A stretch of 64,000 bases of DNA from Flavobacteriaceae bacterium. GTDB lineage: Bacteria > Bacteroidota > Bacteroidia > Flavobacteriales > Flavobacteriaceae. Positions 9,449-19,769 of this stretch are shown here, one piece after another. A model generated the notes under the pieces. It was not told the origin of the DNA, did no database searches, and saw only the letters and a program-made list of their open reading frames with translations. The position numbers were made by a program, and so were the translations under genes. How positions within the stretch are numbered: position 1 is the stretch's first letter; each line of letters begins with the position of its first letter. Location: contig PBNJ01000008.1 of NCBI GenBank assembly GCA_002723075.1, positions 54,483-118,482 of the forward strand, given 5' to 3'.

Positions 9449-10534
9449 TTATAAATCCAACGTATTCAACACATTTTGTGCGGATTCCTCGATTTTAAAG
9501 TCAAACCAGTCTAATTTTTCACAATTTGGCTCAATATGACCAAAGCAATGTGATAGATCACCAGAAGCTGAAAAAGCTGCCTGAAAAGCTATGGAGCTGT
9601 TTTGCAAAACTTCTTTATACTGCAATCCAACATCCCCTCTCTTCATATCCCCATTCTCGAGATATCTTACATCTCGAAGAAGAAAATCGAAAAAGAGCTT
9701 TTGATTCTCTGGAATTGAGCAGTAAACCGATATGTCACTAAAAGAAGATGTTGCAATGGCTTTAAGCGCCAATACATAGGCGTAGAACACGTATTCTCGC
9801 GTTTTCTCACGTTCATAGTCGTCTGGATAGTGACCCGCTTCGACAAGCAGGGTCGGAACGCCAGCAGACTGAAAGGCATCCCCTACGCAATTGGGATTAA
9901 AACTATCGTCAAAACGACCAATTTGCGATCCGATCATCGGATGAAGCCCTTCAAAAATGGTACTTGCCAACTGTGCAGCCAAAGTTCGGCACGAATTATA
10001 ATTTCGATTTTGATCAAAAGCAGGAGCCAATAGGGATACTGTGGCTGGTTTACCATTTACACCAAATATTGTACGCTGATCGTGTAGATTAAACGCATAA
10101 TCAGGTGAGAATTGATCAAATTCTTCACGCAGCACACGACTCTCAACCTGACTCAAGTCTATCGCGTCTCGGTTTAGATCCACTTGATTGGCGTTTACAC
10201 GTGTGTATGCCTTTGCTCCATCGGGATTGAGTATGGGAATGATGGAAAGCTGAAGATTATCAAGCCAATCCGGGTTGGTATTGAGGAAACGAAGTAGATC
10301 CAACAAACTTTTCGTTGTTGTGGACTCATTTCCGTGCATTTGCGACCACATCAACACCTTAGAGCTCCCTGTACCCATACGAATGCGGTAAATGGGCAAA
10401 CCAGACGTACTATGGCCAATTATCGAGTGATTGTAATCGGACAACAGAGGATCAATATGGGTATTGGTAATATATCGACCCGATAATTTTGGTTCTGCAA
10501 AAGACGAATATGGTGGAAATGGATTCATATTCAA
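9449..10534 (-). CDS. M14 family zinc carboxypeptidase
   Basis: WSQMHGNESTTTKSLLDLL (HxxE), LNPDGAKAYTRVNANQVDLNRDA, FNLHDQRTIF, LLVEAGHYPDDYE. Confidence 0.88.
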   Translation of the reverse strand: MNMNPFPPYSSFAEPKLSGRYITNTHIDPLLSDYNHSIIGHSTSGLPIYRIRMGTGSSKVLMWSQMHGNESTTTKSLLDLLRFLNTNPDWLDNLQLSIIPILNPDGAKAYTRVNANQVDLNRDAIDLSQVESRVLREEFDQFSPDYAFNLHDQRTIFGVNGKPATVSLLAPAFDQNRNYNSCRTLAAQLASTIFEGLHPMIGSQIGRFDDSFNPNCVGDAFQSAGVPTLLVEAGHYPDDYEREKTREYVFYAYVLALKAIATSSFSDISVYCSIPENQKLFFDFLLRDVRYLENGDMKRGDVGLQYKEVLQNSSIAFQAAFSASGDLSHCFGHIEPNCEKLDWFDFKIEESAQNVLNTLDL

Positions 10535-10541
10535 TATATGT

Positions 10542-10642
10542 TTGCAAATGTAAACAGAATAGAAGTTACAAAAGTAAACTCAATATTGTTACATTTGTAT
10601 AAGATTTGTATTAAATTGAACCCTCAAATGTTACAGTTGTAT
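10542..10642. promoter_or_regulatory. Cluster of four TTAC-N4-GTAA-like elements in the carboxypeptidase/XRE divergent intergenic region
   Basis: TTGCAAATGTAA (10542), TTACAAAAGTAA (10566), TTACATTTGTAT (10589), TTACAGTTGTAT (10631). Confidence 0.4.
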
Positions 10643-10649
10643 AATATTT
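10588..10649 (+). repeat. Imperfect direct repeat GTTACA[T/G]TTGTATAA[G/T]ATTT, two copies
   Basis: 10588-10607 and 10630-10649 match at 18 of 20 positions, start-to-start spacing 42 bp. Confidence 0.6.
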
Positions 10650-10759
10650 TATTTAAATAATATATAATTAACTATTTATTAGGAAGTTACATAAATATAG
10701 TGAAGTAAAAATTGAAGTTTGATTGCTAAATATTGTATAGAAATAAAGTGTATATTTAC

Positions 10760-10779
10760 ATGATTCTTTATAGAATCAT
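10760..10779. promoter_or_regulatory. Perfect inverted repeat ATGATTCT-TTAT-AGAATCAT upstream of the XRE regulator
   Basis: 8-bp perfect arms, 4-bp spacer, immediately upstream of candidate -7 element TACATTTG (10788-10795). Confidence 0.55.
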
Positions 10780-10787
10780 AAATAATT

Positions 10788-10795
10788 TACATTTG
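10788..10795 (+). promoter_or_regulatory. Candidate -7 element TACATTTG of the XRE gene
   Basis: Perfect TAnnTTTG, 4 bp before ATG 10800. Confidence 0.5.
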
Positions 10796-10799
10796 TAAT

Positions 10800-11207
10800 A
10801 TGGAAGAAATTGTTAAACGAATTACTCAAATTTTGGAGGAACAACAGTTGAGCTCTTCTGCTTTTGCAGACACCATAGGCGTGCAGCGGTCTTCTATTTC
10901 GCATGTCCTGTCTGGGCGGAACAAACCTAGCTTAGAATTTATCTTAAAGACAGTTCGAGCGTTTCCCTCCTACTCGACCGATTGGTTGTTGTTTGGTAGA
11001 TCATCTGAATCTCCAGTCAACTACCCAGAAGCCATTGAACAGGATTCACCTTCAACAGTTCAAGATATCGCGTTTACAACTAACCCCATGACAAGGGAGA
11101 GTTCAACAGATTCTCGTTTAACTTCCAACTCACAAGCTGAAATCGATAAGATCGTTTTACTGTATAAAGACGGGCGTTTTACAGAGTACATCCCGAAAAA
11201 TGATTAA
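10800..11207 (+). CDS. XRE family (Cro/CI HTH) transcriptional regulator
   Basis: SSSAFADTIGVQRSSISHVLSGRNKPSLEFILKTVRAFP helix-turn-helix. Confidence 0.9.
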   Translation: MEEIVKRITQILEEQQLSSSAFADTIGVQRSSISHVLSGRNKPSLEFILKTVRAFPSYSTDWLLFGRSSESPVNYPEAIEQDSPSTVQDIAFTTNPMTRESSTDSRLTSNSQAEIDKIVLLYKDGRFTEYIPKND

Positions 11208-11209
11208 TT

Positions 11210-11608
11210 TTGCGGTTAAAATCAGCTATGCGACTGTTTTTCCGTTTTGTTTTGGTTTTCATCCTCTTTACCGCTTGCTATACGACAGAGCGGAACTGTA
11301 AGCCCTTTCAAACTGGCTCATATAGCTTTTATACGGTTGTTGATGGCGATACCCTTTCCAGTCGATTTGTTCGCAACGATTCCATTGAAATCGATTATTT
11401 CTTCGCCACTCCCGACACTGCCAATATCCGTTGGGTCAGTGATTGCGAGTGTATCGTAACCAAACGAAATCCTCTCACCTTTCAAGAAGCCAAAGCCGTT
11501 CAAATGAAAATCCTATCTACTTTTGAAGATGGCTATATCTTTGAATATAACCTAGTCGGAGACCGCTCCAATGTCCAACGCGGACGTGTGAAAAGGGAGA
11601 TGGAGTAA
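11210..11608 (+). CDS. Hypothetical lipoprotein
   Basis: Internal start MRLFFRFVLVFILFTAC gives a lipobox-like signal; no recognised domain. Confidence 0.65.
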   Translation: MRLKSAMRLFFRFVLVFILFTACYTTERNCKPFQTGSYSFYTVVDGDTLSSRFVRNDSIEIDYFFATPDTANIRWVSDCECIVTKRNPLTFQEAKAVQMKILSTFEDGYIFEYNLVGDRSNVQRGRVKREME

Positions 11609-11611
11609 GAA

Positions 11612-14203
11612 TTATAATTCCAAGCTGATTTGGGTGTTGCCTTCCTCTGCTTGGTCAACCGTTTCGGCGCCTTCTACTTCGATATCTGCAGGCGTTTCTT
11701 CCATAGGGTTTATATAGGGTAAAGCATCCAATACATTAAATTGTTTTACTTTGTCAATGGTAACTTGGTTGCCAAGTGCTTTAATGCCTTTTACGGAGAT
11801 AAAGTCTTCAAATACGAGTTGTTGAGGAGGCTTGGGGTCTTTCCCTCTCGGCTTGGCGAACTCAATCTCAAACACAGGTCTGTGATCCGTACTGATCAAC
11901 TCTAGATGGTTTTGCTTGCCTTCTTTGATAAAACTCTCTTCCCTATCGGCAGATTCAATGAGAAAACGCTTGCCAAAATAACGCCCCTTTACACCGTCAT
12001 AATAGATTGCGGATATCGGTTTGGTCGGCTCCCATTTTTCTAAAATCAACATATCCTCTGGAAAATGCATATTCAGGTCTGGAATACTGGTTTTGATTAA
12101 TCCGGACTGTGTGGCAATCAACAAACGGTCATCCCCACGGAATGCCCCGACCAAGTCTCCACGTCCATCGACATTGAGACGGCCTACCGTTTCATCAAAC
12201 CAAATGTCACGAGGTTTTAGGGTAGAAACCCCTTCTTCCTTCAATTCAATACGTTTAACTATGTATTTTGTAACTGTATTTCCGCGAACCCCTCTTGATT
12301 TGATATCCAAATCCGCAAAGTCAAGGTCCCATTTTAGTTTTTTGATACTCCCCGACTGCCGCAATAAGATCGTTACAATCTCGGCTTCCCCATTCGGATT
12401 AGCCGAAAAATAAAACACCTTAGACTGGGCTTTTCCATTGGTCAGGTCATACGCTTTGTCCCGAGTCACTCCAGTTACTGGGAATCGCTTCATATAGGTT
12501 GTGCCGCCTCGCCCATCTCTGTATATCATATTGTAGATGGTGCGGTCGTCTTTCTTTTTGAACACTGCCACATGAATTATATTTTTTCCGATAAAGGTTT
12601 TGGATTCCACCTTGGTTACGGTCATCTTGCCGTCTTCGGTAAAGACAATAATATCATCAATATCAGCACAGTCCGTTACATATTCATCCCTGCGAAGTGA
12701 AGTTCCCACAAAGCCCTCTTCTCTGTTGACATAGAGCTTGGTATTGCGAATCACGACCTTTTTGGCGTCTACATCGTCAAACACACGAATTTCGGTTTTG
12801 CGCTCACGTCCTTTTCCATAGGTTTTCTTGAGATGCGTGAAATAACCGATCGCAAAGTCTGTCAAATTGGCGAGGTCATGCTTGACTTGTGCCAAATCGG
12901 CTTCTAGGAAATCGATACGCTGTTGGGCTTTGTCTAGATCGAATTTGGAAATGCGTTTGATACGGATTTCAGTTAAGCGAATCACATCATCGTCATTAAC
13001 CTCTCTTTTCAAATGACCAATATGTGGAGCCAAGCCCTTGTGGATGGCTTGAATCACACCCTCCCAAGTTTCTTGCTCTTCGATATCTCGGTAAATACGC
13101 TTTTCGATAAAAATGCGTTCAAGAGAAGCAAAGTGCCACTGCTCTTCGAGTTCAGATTTTTTGACAAGGAGTTCTTGTTCCAAAATCGAAACGGTATTTT
13201 CTGTCGATCGGCGCAACATCTCACTCACTCCGATAAAGAGAGGTTTGTTGTCCTCGATGATGCACCCTAAGGGAGAAATGGAGGTTTCACATGCGGTAAA
13301 CGCAAAAAGGGCATCAATCGTTTTGTCTGGAGAGATATTGGGTGGCAGATGAATTAGAATTTCAACCTCAGCAGCGGTATTGTCTTCAATACGCTTGATC
13401 TTGATCTTTCCTTTATCGTTTGCTTTTAAAATCGAATCAATAAGCGTTGAAGTTGTTGTGCTAAATGGAATTTGACGAATCACCAAGGTGTTTTTATCCA
13501 GTTGAGTGACTTTGGCACGCACACGAATTTTACCCCCGCGCAAGCCATCATTGTACTGCCCTACGTCCATTATGCCACCTGTTGGAAAATCGGGATGCAA
13601 TTCAAATCGCTTTCCTTTCAGTTGTTTGATCGACGCATCGATCAGTTCGATAAAGTTGTGCGGTAAAATTTTGGTGGAAAGTCCAACGGCAATTCCCTCC
13701 CCACCTTGTGCGAGGAGTAATGGAAATTTAACCGGGAGATGAATCGGCTCTTTTTTTCGTCCGTCATACGACAATTGCCATTGTGTGACTTTAGGGCTAT
13801 AAACAACTTCAAGGGCGAATTTGGACAGGCGTGCCTCAATATATCGAGAGGCAGCAGCGCTATCACCAGTGAGGATGTTTCCCCAGTTCCCTTGGGTGTC
13901 TATCAACAAATCCTTTTGTCCGATTTGCACCATGGCATCAGAGATACTCGCATCTCCGTGTGGGTGGTATTGCATGGTATGCCCAACAATATTGGCCACC
14001 TTGTTATAACGTCCGTCATCCAACTCACGCATCGAATGTAATATGCGCCTTTGCACGGGCTTTAGTCCATCCGCTATGGCAGGTACAGCACGCTCGAGTA
14101 TCACATACGAAGCGTAGTCCAAGAACCAATCCTTGTACATGCCGGTTACCTTGACTAAGGTATCTTGCGTTTCGTCGTGATGTTCGTCCAAATGTTCCTC
14201 CAT
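11612..14203 (-). CDS. parC: DNA topoisomerase IV subunit A
   Basis: YASYVILERAVPAIADGLKPVQRRILHSM, KVANIVGHTMQYHPHGDASI, AAASRYIEARLS (catalytic Tyr). Confidence 0.93.
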   Translation of the reverse strand: MEEHLDEHHDETQDTLVKVTGMYKDWFLDYASYVILERAVPAIADGLKPVQRRILHSMRELDDGRYNKVANIVGHTMQYHPHGDASISDAMVQIGQKDLLIDTQGNWGNILTGDSAAASRYIEARLSKFALEVVYSPKVTQWQLSYDGRKKEPIHLPVKFPLLLAQGGEGIAVGLSTKILPHNFIELIDASIKQLKGKRFELHPDFPTGGIMDVGQYNDGLRGGKIRVRAKVTQLDKNTLVIRQIPFSTTTSTLIDSILKANDKGKIKIKRIEDNTAAEVEILIHLPPNISPDKTIDALFAFTACETSISPLGCIIEDNKPLFIGVSEMLRRSTENTVSILEQELLVKKSELEEQWHFASLERIFIEKRIYRDIEEQETWEGVIQAIHKGLAPHIGHLKREVNDDDVIRLTEIRIKRISKFDLDKAQQRIDFLEADLAQVKHDLANLTDFAIGYFTHLKKTYGKGRERKTEIRVFDDVDAKKVVIRNTKLYVNREEGFVGTSLRRDEYVTDCADIDDIIVFTEDGKMTVTKVESKTFIGKNIIHVAVFKKKDDRTIYNMIYRDGRGGTTYMKRFPVTGVTRDKAYDLTNGKAQSKVFYFSANPNGEAEIVTILLRQSGSIKKLKWDLDFADLDIKSRGVRGNTVTKYIVKRIELKEEGVSTLKPRDIWFDETVGRLNVDGRGDLVGAFRGDDRLLIATQSGLIKTSIPDLNMHFPEDMLILEKWEPTKPISAIYYDGVKGRYFGKRFLIESADREESFIKEGKQNHLELISTDHRPVFEIEFAKPRGKDPKPPQQLVFEDFISVKGIKALGNQVTIDKVKQFNVLDALPYINPMEETPADIEVEGAETVDQAEEGNTQISLEL

Positions 14204-14204
14204 G

Positions 14205-16058
14205 CTACTCCTCGACGTGATCGAGTTCTACTTTCAAATTATCAATAATAAATTCTTGACGTTTAGGCGTATTTTTCCCCATATAGAATGATAACAACTC
14301 GTCAATACCAACCGCCCTGTCGAGCATCACGGGGTCGAGTCGAATGTCCTCTCCAATAAAGTATTTGAATTCGTCTGGCGAAATCTCCCCCAAGCCCTTA
14401 AATCGGGTAATCTCGGGTTTTTGCCCAAGTTTTTCAATTGCATCGATACGCTCTTGCTCAGAATAACAGTAAATCGTTTCTTTCTTATTGCGGACTCTAA
14501 ATAATGGGGTTTGTAAAATATAGAGATGCCCTTCTTTAATCAGTTCAGGAAAGAATTGCAAAAAAAAGGTAATTAATAACAAGCGGATATGCATCCCATC
14601 GACGTCGGCATCGGTAGCGATTACGATATTGTTGTACCGCAGATCCTCCATACTTTCTTCGATATTGAGGGCAGCTTGTAAAAGGTTAAACTCCTCATTT
14701 TCATAGACGATTTTTTTACTCATCCCATAGGAATTCAAGGGTTTACCCCGTAAGCTAAAGACCGCCTGAGTGTTCACATCTCTCGATTTGGTAATCGAAC
14801 CACTCGCCGAGTCTCCTTCCGTAATAAAAAGAGTGGATTCCAATCGTCTCTCTTTTTTTAAATCCCCAAGATGCACGCGACAGTCTCTTAGCTTTTTATT
14901 GTGTAGACTCGCTTTTTTGGCACGTTCACGGGCCAGCTTTCGAATACCCGAAAGTTCTTTTCTTTCTTTTTCGGCTTGCAGAATTTTACGTTGAAGCTGC
15001 TCTGTCGTTGTGGTGTTTTTATGAAGATAGTTATCGAGTTGCGTTCCGATAAAGTCATTGATGTAGGCACGAACCGATGGCAAATCCCCTCCCATTTCCG
15101 TAGAACCGAGTTTGGTTTTGGTCTGGGATTCAAATACGGGCTCCATCACCTTGATACTAATCGCTGAAATAATTGACTTACGAATGTCTGATGCATCAAA
15201 GTTTTTTCCGAAATGCTCCCGTACAGTTTTTACGATGGCCTCTCGAAAAGCAGACTGGTGTGTTCCGCCTTGTGTGGTGTGTTGTCCATTGACAAAAGAG
15301 TGGTATTCTTCGCTGTATTGGGTTTTGCTATGCGTGATGGCCACCTCAATATCATTGCCGCGCAAATGAATAATGGGATATAACATATCATCCGCATTGT
15401 TGTTGTCTTCCAACAAATCTTTTAAACCATTTTCAGATTTGTACTTTTCGCCATTAAAAACAATCGTCAGTCCCGGGTTGAGATAGACATAGTTTTTGAG
15501 CATCCGCACAATGTATTCATGGCGATATCGATAGTGCTTAAAGATGTTTTCATCAGGTACAAATGAAACGGAGGTTCCTTTGCGTTTGCTACTCGGTTCT
15601 TGTGCGGAGTCTTCAACGAGTTCACCTCGCTTAAATACAGCAATTTTGGATTGGTCATCTCGCACAGACTCTACCTTAAAATAGGTAGAAAGTGCATTGA
15701 CGGCCTTAGTGCCCACACCATTGAGCCCAACAGATTTTTTAAAAGCTCTGGTGTCGTACTTCCCCCCAGTATTCATGCGGGAAACCACATCGACCACTTT
15801 TCCTAAGGGGATGCCACGGCCATAGTCACGCACAGTAACCTGCCCTTCTTTGACAGAAATTTCTATGGTTTTACCAGCACCCATGACAAACTCATCGATG
15901 CTGTTATCAAGTACTTCCTTGAGCAAAATATAAATCCCATCATCGGCAGAAGAACCATCGCCAAGTTTTCCGATATACATCCCCGGACGCATTCGGATAT
16001 GCTCTTTCCAGTCGAGCGAACGAATGTTATCTTCTGTGTACTGCGTGCTTTGTGGCAT
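14205..16058 (-). CDS. parE: DNA topoisomerase IV subunit B
   Basis: [78 protein letters not shown]. Confidence 0.95.
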   Translation of the reverse strand: MPQSTQYTEDNIRSLDWKEHIRMRPGMYIGKLGDGSSADDGIYILLKEVLDNSIDEFVMGAGKTIEISVKEGQVTVRDYGRGIPLGKVVDVVSRMNTGGKYDTRAFKKSVGLNGVGTKAVNALSTYFKVESVRDDQSKIAVFKRGELVEDSAQEPSSKRKGTSVSFVPDENIFKHYRYRHEYIVRMLKNYVYLNPGLTIVFNGEKYKSENGLKDLLEDNNNADDMLYPIIHLRGNDIEVAITHSKTQYSEEYHSFVNGQHTTQGGTHQSAFREAIVKTVREHFGKNFDASDIRKSIISAISIKVMEPVFESQTKTKLGSTEMGGDLPSVRAYINDFIGTQLDNYLHKNTTTTEQLQRKILQAEKERKELSGIRKLARERAKKASLHNKKLRDCRVHLGDLKKERRLESTLFITEGDSASGSITKSRDVNTQAVFSLRGKPLNSYGMSKKIVYENEEFNLLQAALNIEESMEDLRYNNIVIATDADVDGMHIRLLLITFFLQFFPELIKEGHLYILQTPLFRVRNKKETIYCYSEQERIDAIEKLGQKPEITRFKGLGEISPDEFKYFIGEDIRLDPVMLDRAVGIDELLSFYMGKNTPKRQEFIIDNLKVELDHVEE

Positions 16059-16215
16059 GGTGGCTAATTTAAAACTTCATCTTTACATATATTAGTGTAA
16101 CCAGCGAAAGAAATTAACAATATCTAAGGGGAGTTTGTTGAAAATGATTTCTTCAAAAAATGTTAAATTTTATAGTATTTGGTGCAGATGATGAAAACTT
16201 CCTTACATTTATAAG

Positions 16216-16683
16216 ATGAAACCAAATCGCCTACTCCCCATCCTATTATTTGCTATCTATTCATTTGCCCAAACCACAGAGGTGGCTTCTTTCGATTATC
16301 AGCAACTCCAACCCCTGTTACATCAAAACAGTGAATCCGTTCAGGTTGTCAATTTCTGGGCGACATGGTGTGCGCCTTGCATTAAGGAACTTCCCTATTT
16401 CGAAGAACTCAACAAGCTGGAGGGTGTGGAAGTATTACTGGTTAGCTTAGACTTTCCCAAACACAAACAAAAACGACTGATTCCCTTTGTCGAGAAACAG
16501 AAACTTCAATCGAAAGTTGTACACCTCGACGATGAAAATGAAAATTATTGGATCAATGAAATCAGTACCACTTGGAGTGGTGCTTTACCCGCAACCTTGA
16601 TCTATTCCCAAAACCGACGCGGGTTTTATGAGCAATCCTTTACAAAGAGTGAATTGTTCAAAGAAGTCAAGTCTTATTTTTAA
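16216..16683 (+). CDS. TlpA-like thioredoxin-fold protein
   Basis: Signal peptide and VVNFWATWCAPCIKELPYFEEL (CxxC). Confidence 0.9.
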   Translation: MKPNRLLPILLFAIYSFAQTTEVASFDYQQLQPLLHQNSESVQVVNFWATWCAPCIKELPYFEELNKLEGVEVLLVSLDFPKHKQKRLIPFVEKQKLQSKVVHLDDENENYWINEISTTWSGALPATLIYSQNRRGFYEQSFTKSELFKEVKSYF

Positions 16684-16695
16684 TTCAATAATATT

Positions 16696-17301
16696 ATGAA
16701 GATCATTTTATTCGCTTATAGTTTATTATTCCTCTCAACACCAACCGACCTTGTAAACGGAGATGGTTACAAAATCGGCGATGTTGCAACAGATTTTTCC
16801 TTGCTCAATGTCGATGGCGAGATGGTGTCTTTGGCCGACTTTGAAGATGCCAAGGGTTTTATTCTCATTTTTACCTGTAATACCTGTCCCTATTCCGTGG
16901 CCTATGAAGATCGGATTATCGCCTTGGACAAGGCATACAAATCAAAAGGATATCCTGTGATAGCGATAAACCCCAATGACCCAGCAGCCATAGACGGCGA
17001 TGATCTGGCAGATATGAAAGTCCGTGCAACAGAAAAGGGGTTTAACTTTCCGTATTTACAAGATGTTGGGCAGCAGGTTTATCCCCAATATGGCGCCACA
17101 AAAACCCCGCATGTCTTTGTCTTACAAAAGGAGGGTAACAACAATATCGTACGCTATATCGGTTCGATAGATGATAGCTCACGCAAACCCAATAAAGTGA
17201 AAAAACGCTATGTCGAACAAGCCGTTGATGCGCTTTTGGCTGGAAAATCTCCAAGCACAACAACAACCAAGGCAATCGGGTGTTCGATTAAGACGTTGTA
17301 A
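16696..17301 (+). CDS. Thioredoxin family (AhpC/TSA-like redoxin) protein
   Basis: GDVATDFSLLNVDGEMVSL...FTCNTCPYSVAYEDR. Confidence 0.88.
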   Translation: MKIILFAYSLLFLSTPTDLVNGDGYKIGDVATDFSLLNVDGEMVSLADFEDAKGFILIFTCNTCPYSVAYEDRIIALDKAYKSKGYPVIAINPNDPAAIDGDDLADMKVRATEKGFNFPYLQDVGQQVYPQYGATKTPHVFVLQKEGNNNIVRYIGSIDDSSRKPNKVKKRYVEQAVDALLAGKSPSTTTTKAIGCSIKTL

Positions 17302-17343
17302 ACAAGCTCGCGTATTCTACTGATCTATTATTTTCTTTGCAAT

Positions 17344-17823
17344 ATGAATTCAACTGACTTTAGAAAAATTTGTGGGCACTATGCAACGGGAATAACGGTT
17401 TTAACCACTACGTATAAGGGAGAATCACACGGGATTACGGTCAACTCTTTTAGTTCTGTTTCTCTTGATCCACCTCTTGTCTTGTTTTGCATTGACAAGG
17501 ATGCCCGCTTTAATATGCCCCTACGGGAAGAACAATGTCTAGCGATCAACATTTTATCTGAAAATCAAGAAGAGTTGTCAAATCGCTTTGCCAATTCCAA
17601 ATTGACAAATGAAGAGCGGTTTACAGGCTTAGCTACGTTGCCAGAACACAAATACCCTGTTTTTGTGGATAGTCTTGGGGTTTTGGAAGCAAAATTACAG
17701 GCAACCCACGACGGCGGGGACCACTGGATTTATGTCGCAAAAGTTTCTTCGGGTCGTGTTTTTGACGGCTCTCCCCTTCTTTACTATGGTGGGTCTTACT
17801 CGAGTGTGAATCCCAAAGCTTGA
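17344..17823 (+). CDS. Flavin reductase family protein
   Basis: FRKICGHYATGITVLTT...GITVNSFSSVSLDPPLVLFCID...LAINILSENQEELSNRFA. Confidence 0.9.
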   Translation: MNSTDFRKICGHYATGITVLTTTYKGESHGITVNSFSSVSLDPPLVLFCIDKDARFNMPLREEQCLAINILSENQEELSNRFANSKLTNEERFTGLATLPEHKYPVFVDSLGVLEAKLQATHDGGDHWIYVAKVSSGRVFDGSPLLYYGGSYSSVNPKA

Positions 17824-19769
17824 CGAGGCACATTGGCCAAACCATCTTGTAACCATCCTAAATAGGTTGGGATATCTGTGTATTGCTGTGGCGGTGCCAA
17901 CAGGGTTCCATCTGGCATCATCATTATATAATGCGGTTGGGCTACGGAGTTGAAATTAATCGCCTGAAAAGCAGCCCATTTCTGTCCGATGGTTTCAATG
18001 TTACGAATCCGTCCTGAGGTGTATTCCAGTGTAAATTGATCTTCCTTTACCAACGGCTCTCGATCATCTACATATAACGAAATCAAAACCAATTCCTCGT
18101 TGATCAGCCGATAAATTTCTGGATCGCTCCAAACGTTTTCTTCGACTTTCCGACAATTCACACATGCCCAACCCGTAAAGTCCAATAATATTGGCTTATC
18201 GGCCGCTTTAGCAACTGCTACCCCTTTGTCATAGTCTTTATAGCAATCTAAGTTGAGGGGACAATCAGAGTCTTGTGCATAAATACTGTAAAAGGTCGGC
18301 GGTGGAAAGCCAGCCAATAGCTTGAGTGAATTGGAAGACGAGTTCGGTAAGGTTCCCGGAACGAGATACACAACAAACGACAAACTCACAACCGCGAGAA
18401 GAATCCTTCCTGTTCCCAGTGATTGTTTCTTTGGTTCATGAGGAAATCTGAATAACCCAAATAGATATGCGATCATCACAACAAAAATCAGAATCCATAG
18501 ACCGATAAAAATCTCACGCTTGAGAACACCCCAATGCGCAACAAGATCAGCGTTGGACAGAAATTTGATCGCTAATGCGAGTTCGATAAAGCCCAAAGCC
18601 ACTTTTAGGGTATTCATCCATCCACCGGATTTGGGTAAGCTCTGTAACAGATTGGGGAAAAGCGCAAACAAGCCAAACGGCAATGCCAAGGCCAAACCAA
18701 ATCCAGTCATCCCCATACTGAGTTGGGTTGCTCCTCCCGTGCTAGACAAAGAGCCCGCAAGTAGTGAGCCCAAAATCGGACCTGTACACGAAAAGGAAAC
18801 GATGGCAAGAGTGAGCGCCATTAAAAAGATTCCGATGATTCCTCCAGCTTTGTTGGATGCAAAATCGAGTCGATTTGCCCACGACGAAGGAAGAGTGAGT
18901 TCATAATACCCGAAAAACGAAAAGGCAAAAAACAGAAAAATCAAAAAGAAAAAAATGTTAAGCCAGATATTGGTCGAAATGGTATTGAGAATTTCGGGGT
19001 TAATGGAATCGAGAAAGTGAAAAGGCAGACTCAACAAAGCATAAATCAAGACGATAAAAAAGGCATAGAGTAAGGCATTGGTCAGTCCTTGCCTTTTGAT
19101 GTTGCTCTGTTTGGTGAAAAATGAAACAGTCAGTGGAATCATCGGAAATACACATGGGGTAAGCAAGGCGATCAATCCACCAAAAAAACCGAGTAAAAAG
19201 ATATTCCAAATGGAAGATGAATCATTGTCTTGATTTGAATTTGTCGTGAGAAGATCTGTGTTTTTCAATTGAATTTTCAACTTGTTTTCCGATTCCGAAG
19301 TGAGTGCAGTCAGGTCTTCAGATTGTTGCTCTTGTGAATCGCCAGAAAGAGAAATCAATAGCTGCTCATCTCTGAAAATACAGAGTTTATCGTCACAGGC
19401 CTGATAAATAAGATCTACTGTGATGTCTTGAACGGTTTCGTCAGTGACAACTACGGTTTGATAAAAGGTCGCTTTGTTATCAAAATAAGATAGTTCCATT
19501 TCGAAAATGGGATCAAATCCCGTGATCAACTCCGAATGCGTTAAAGGACCTATTGGCGTGGTATCTTGAAATGTAAATTCCGTTGGTAGCGGGCCATCTT
19601 CGGGCATTTCTGTGGCGTATAAATGCCATTTCTCTTCAATGGTCGCAGTAATGACCACATCATAGGTGAGGGAATCGACTTGTTTAGCTTGTGTTGTCCA
19701 AGTCACAGGGTTCTGTGCCAAGACTAAACTCGCAAAAAGAAGGTTGAGGAAAAGGGCTAAAATTCTCAT
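17796..19769 (-). CDS. DsbD-like thiol:disulfide interchange protein
   Basis: N-terminal DsbD-like domain, multi-TM core (LLTPCVFPMIPLTVSFFTK), C-terminal thioredoxin (LLDFTGWACVNCRKVEENVW). Confidence 0.9.
   Translation of the reverse strand: MRILALFLNLLFASLVLAQNPVTWTTQAKQVDSLTYDVVITATIEEKWHLYATEMPEDGPLPTEFTFQDTTPIGPLTHSELITGFDPIFEMELSYFDNKATFYQTVVVTDETVQDITVDLIYQACDDKLCIFRDEQLLISLSGDSQEQQSEDLTALTSESENKLKIQLKNTDLLTTNSNQDNDSSSIWNIFLLGFFGGLIALLTPCVFPMIPLTVSFFTKQSNIKRQGLTNALLYAFFIVLIYALLSLPFHFLDSINPEILNTISTNIWLNIFFFLIFLFFAFSFFGYYELTLPSSWANRLDFASNKAGGIIGIFLMALTLAIVSFSCTGPILGSLLAGSLSSTGGATQLSMGMTGFGLALALPFGLFALFPNLLQSLPKSGGWMNTLKVALGFIELALAIKFLSNADLVAHWGVLKREIFIGLWILIFVVMIAYLFGLFRFPHEPKKQSLGTGRILLAVVSLSFVVYLVPGTLPNSSSNSLKLLAGFPPPTFYSIYAQDSDCPLNLDCYKDYDKGVAVAKAADKPILLDFTGWACVNCRKVEENVWSDPEIYRLINEELVLISLYVDDREPLVKEDQFTLEYTSGRIRNIETIGQKWAAFQAINFNSVAQPHYIMMMPDGTLLAPPQQYTDIPTYLGWLQDGLANVPRQALGFTLE

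Noticed and set aside
13739-14041. Long antisense ORFs within parC/parE (e.g. 12021-12413, 13739-14041, 15112-15369)
   Set aside because: Shadow ORFs opposite well-conserved topoisomerase IV sequence; no independent coding evidence.
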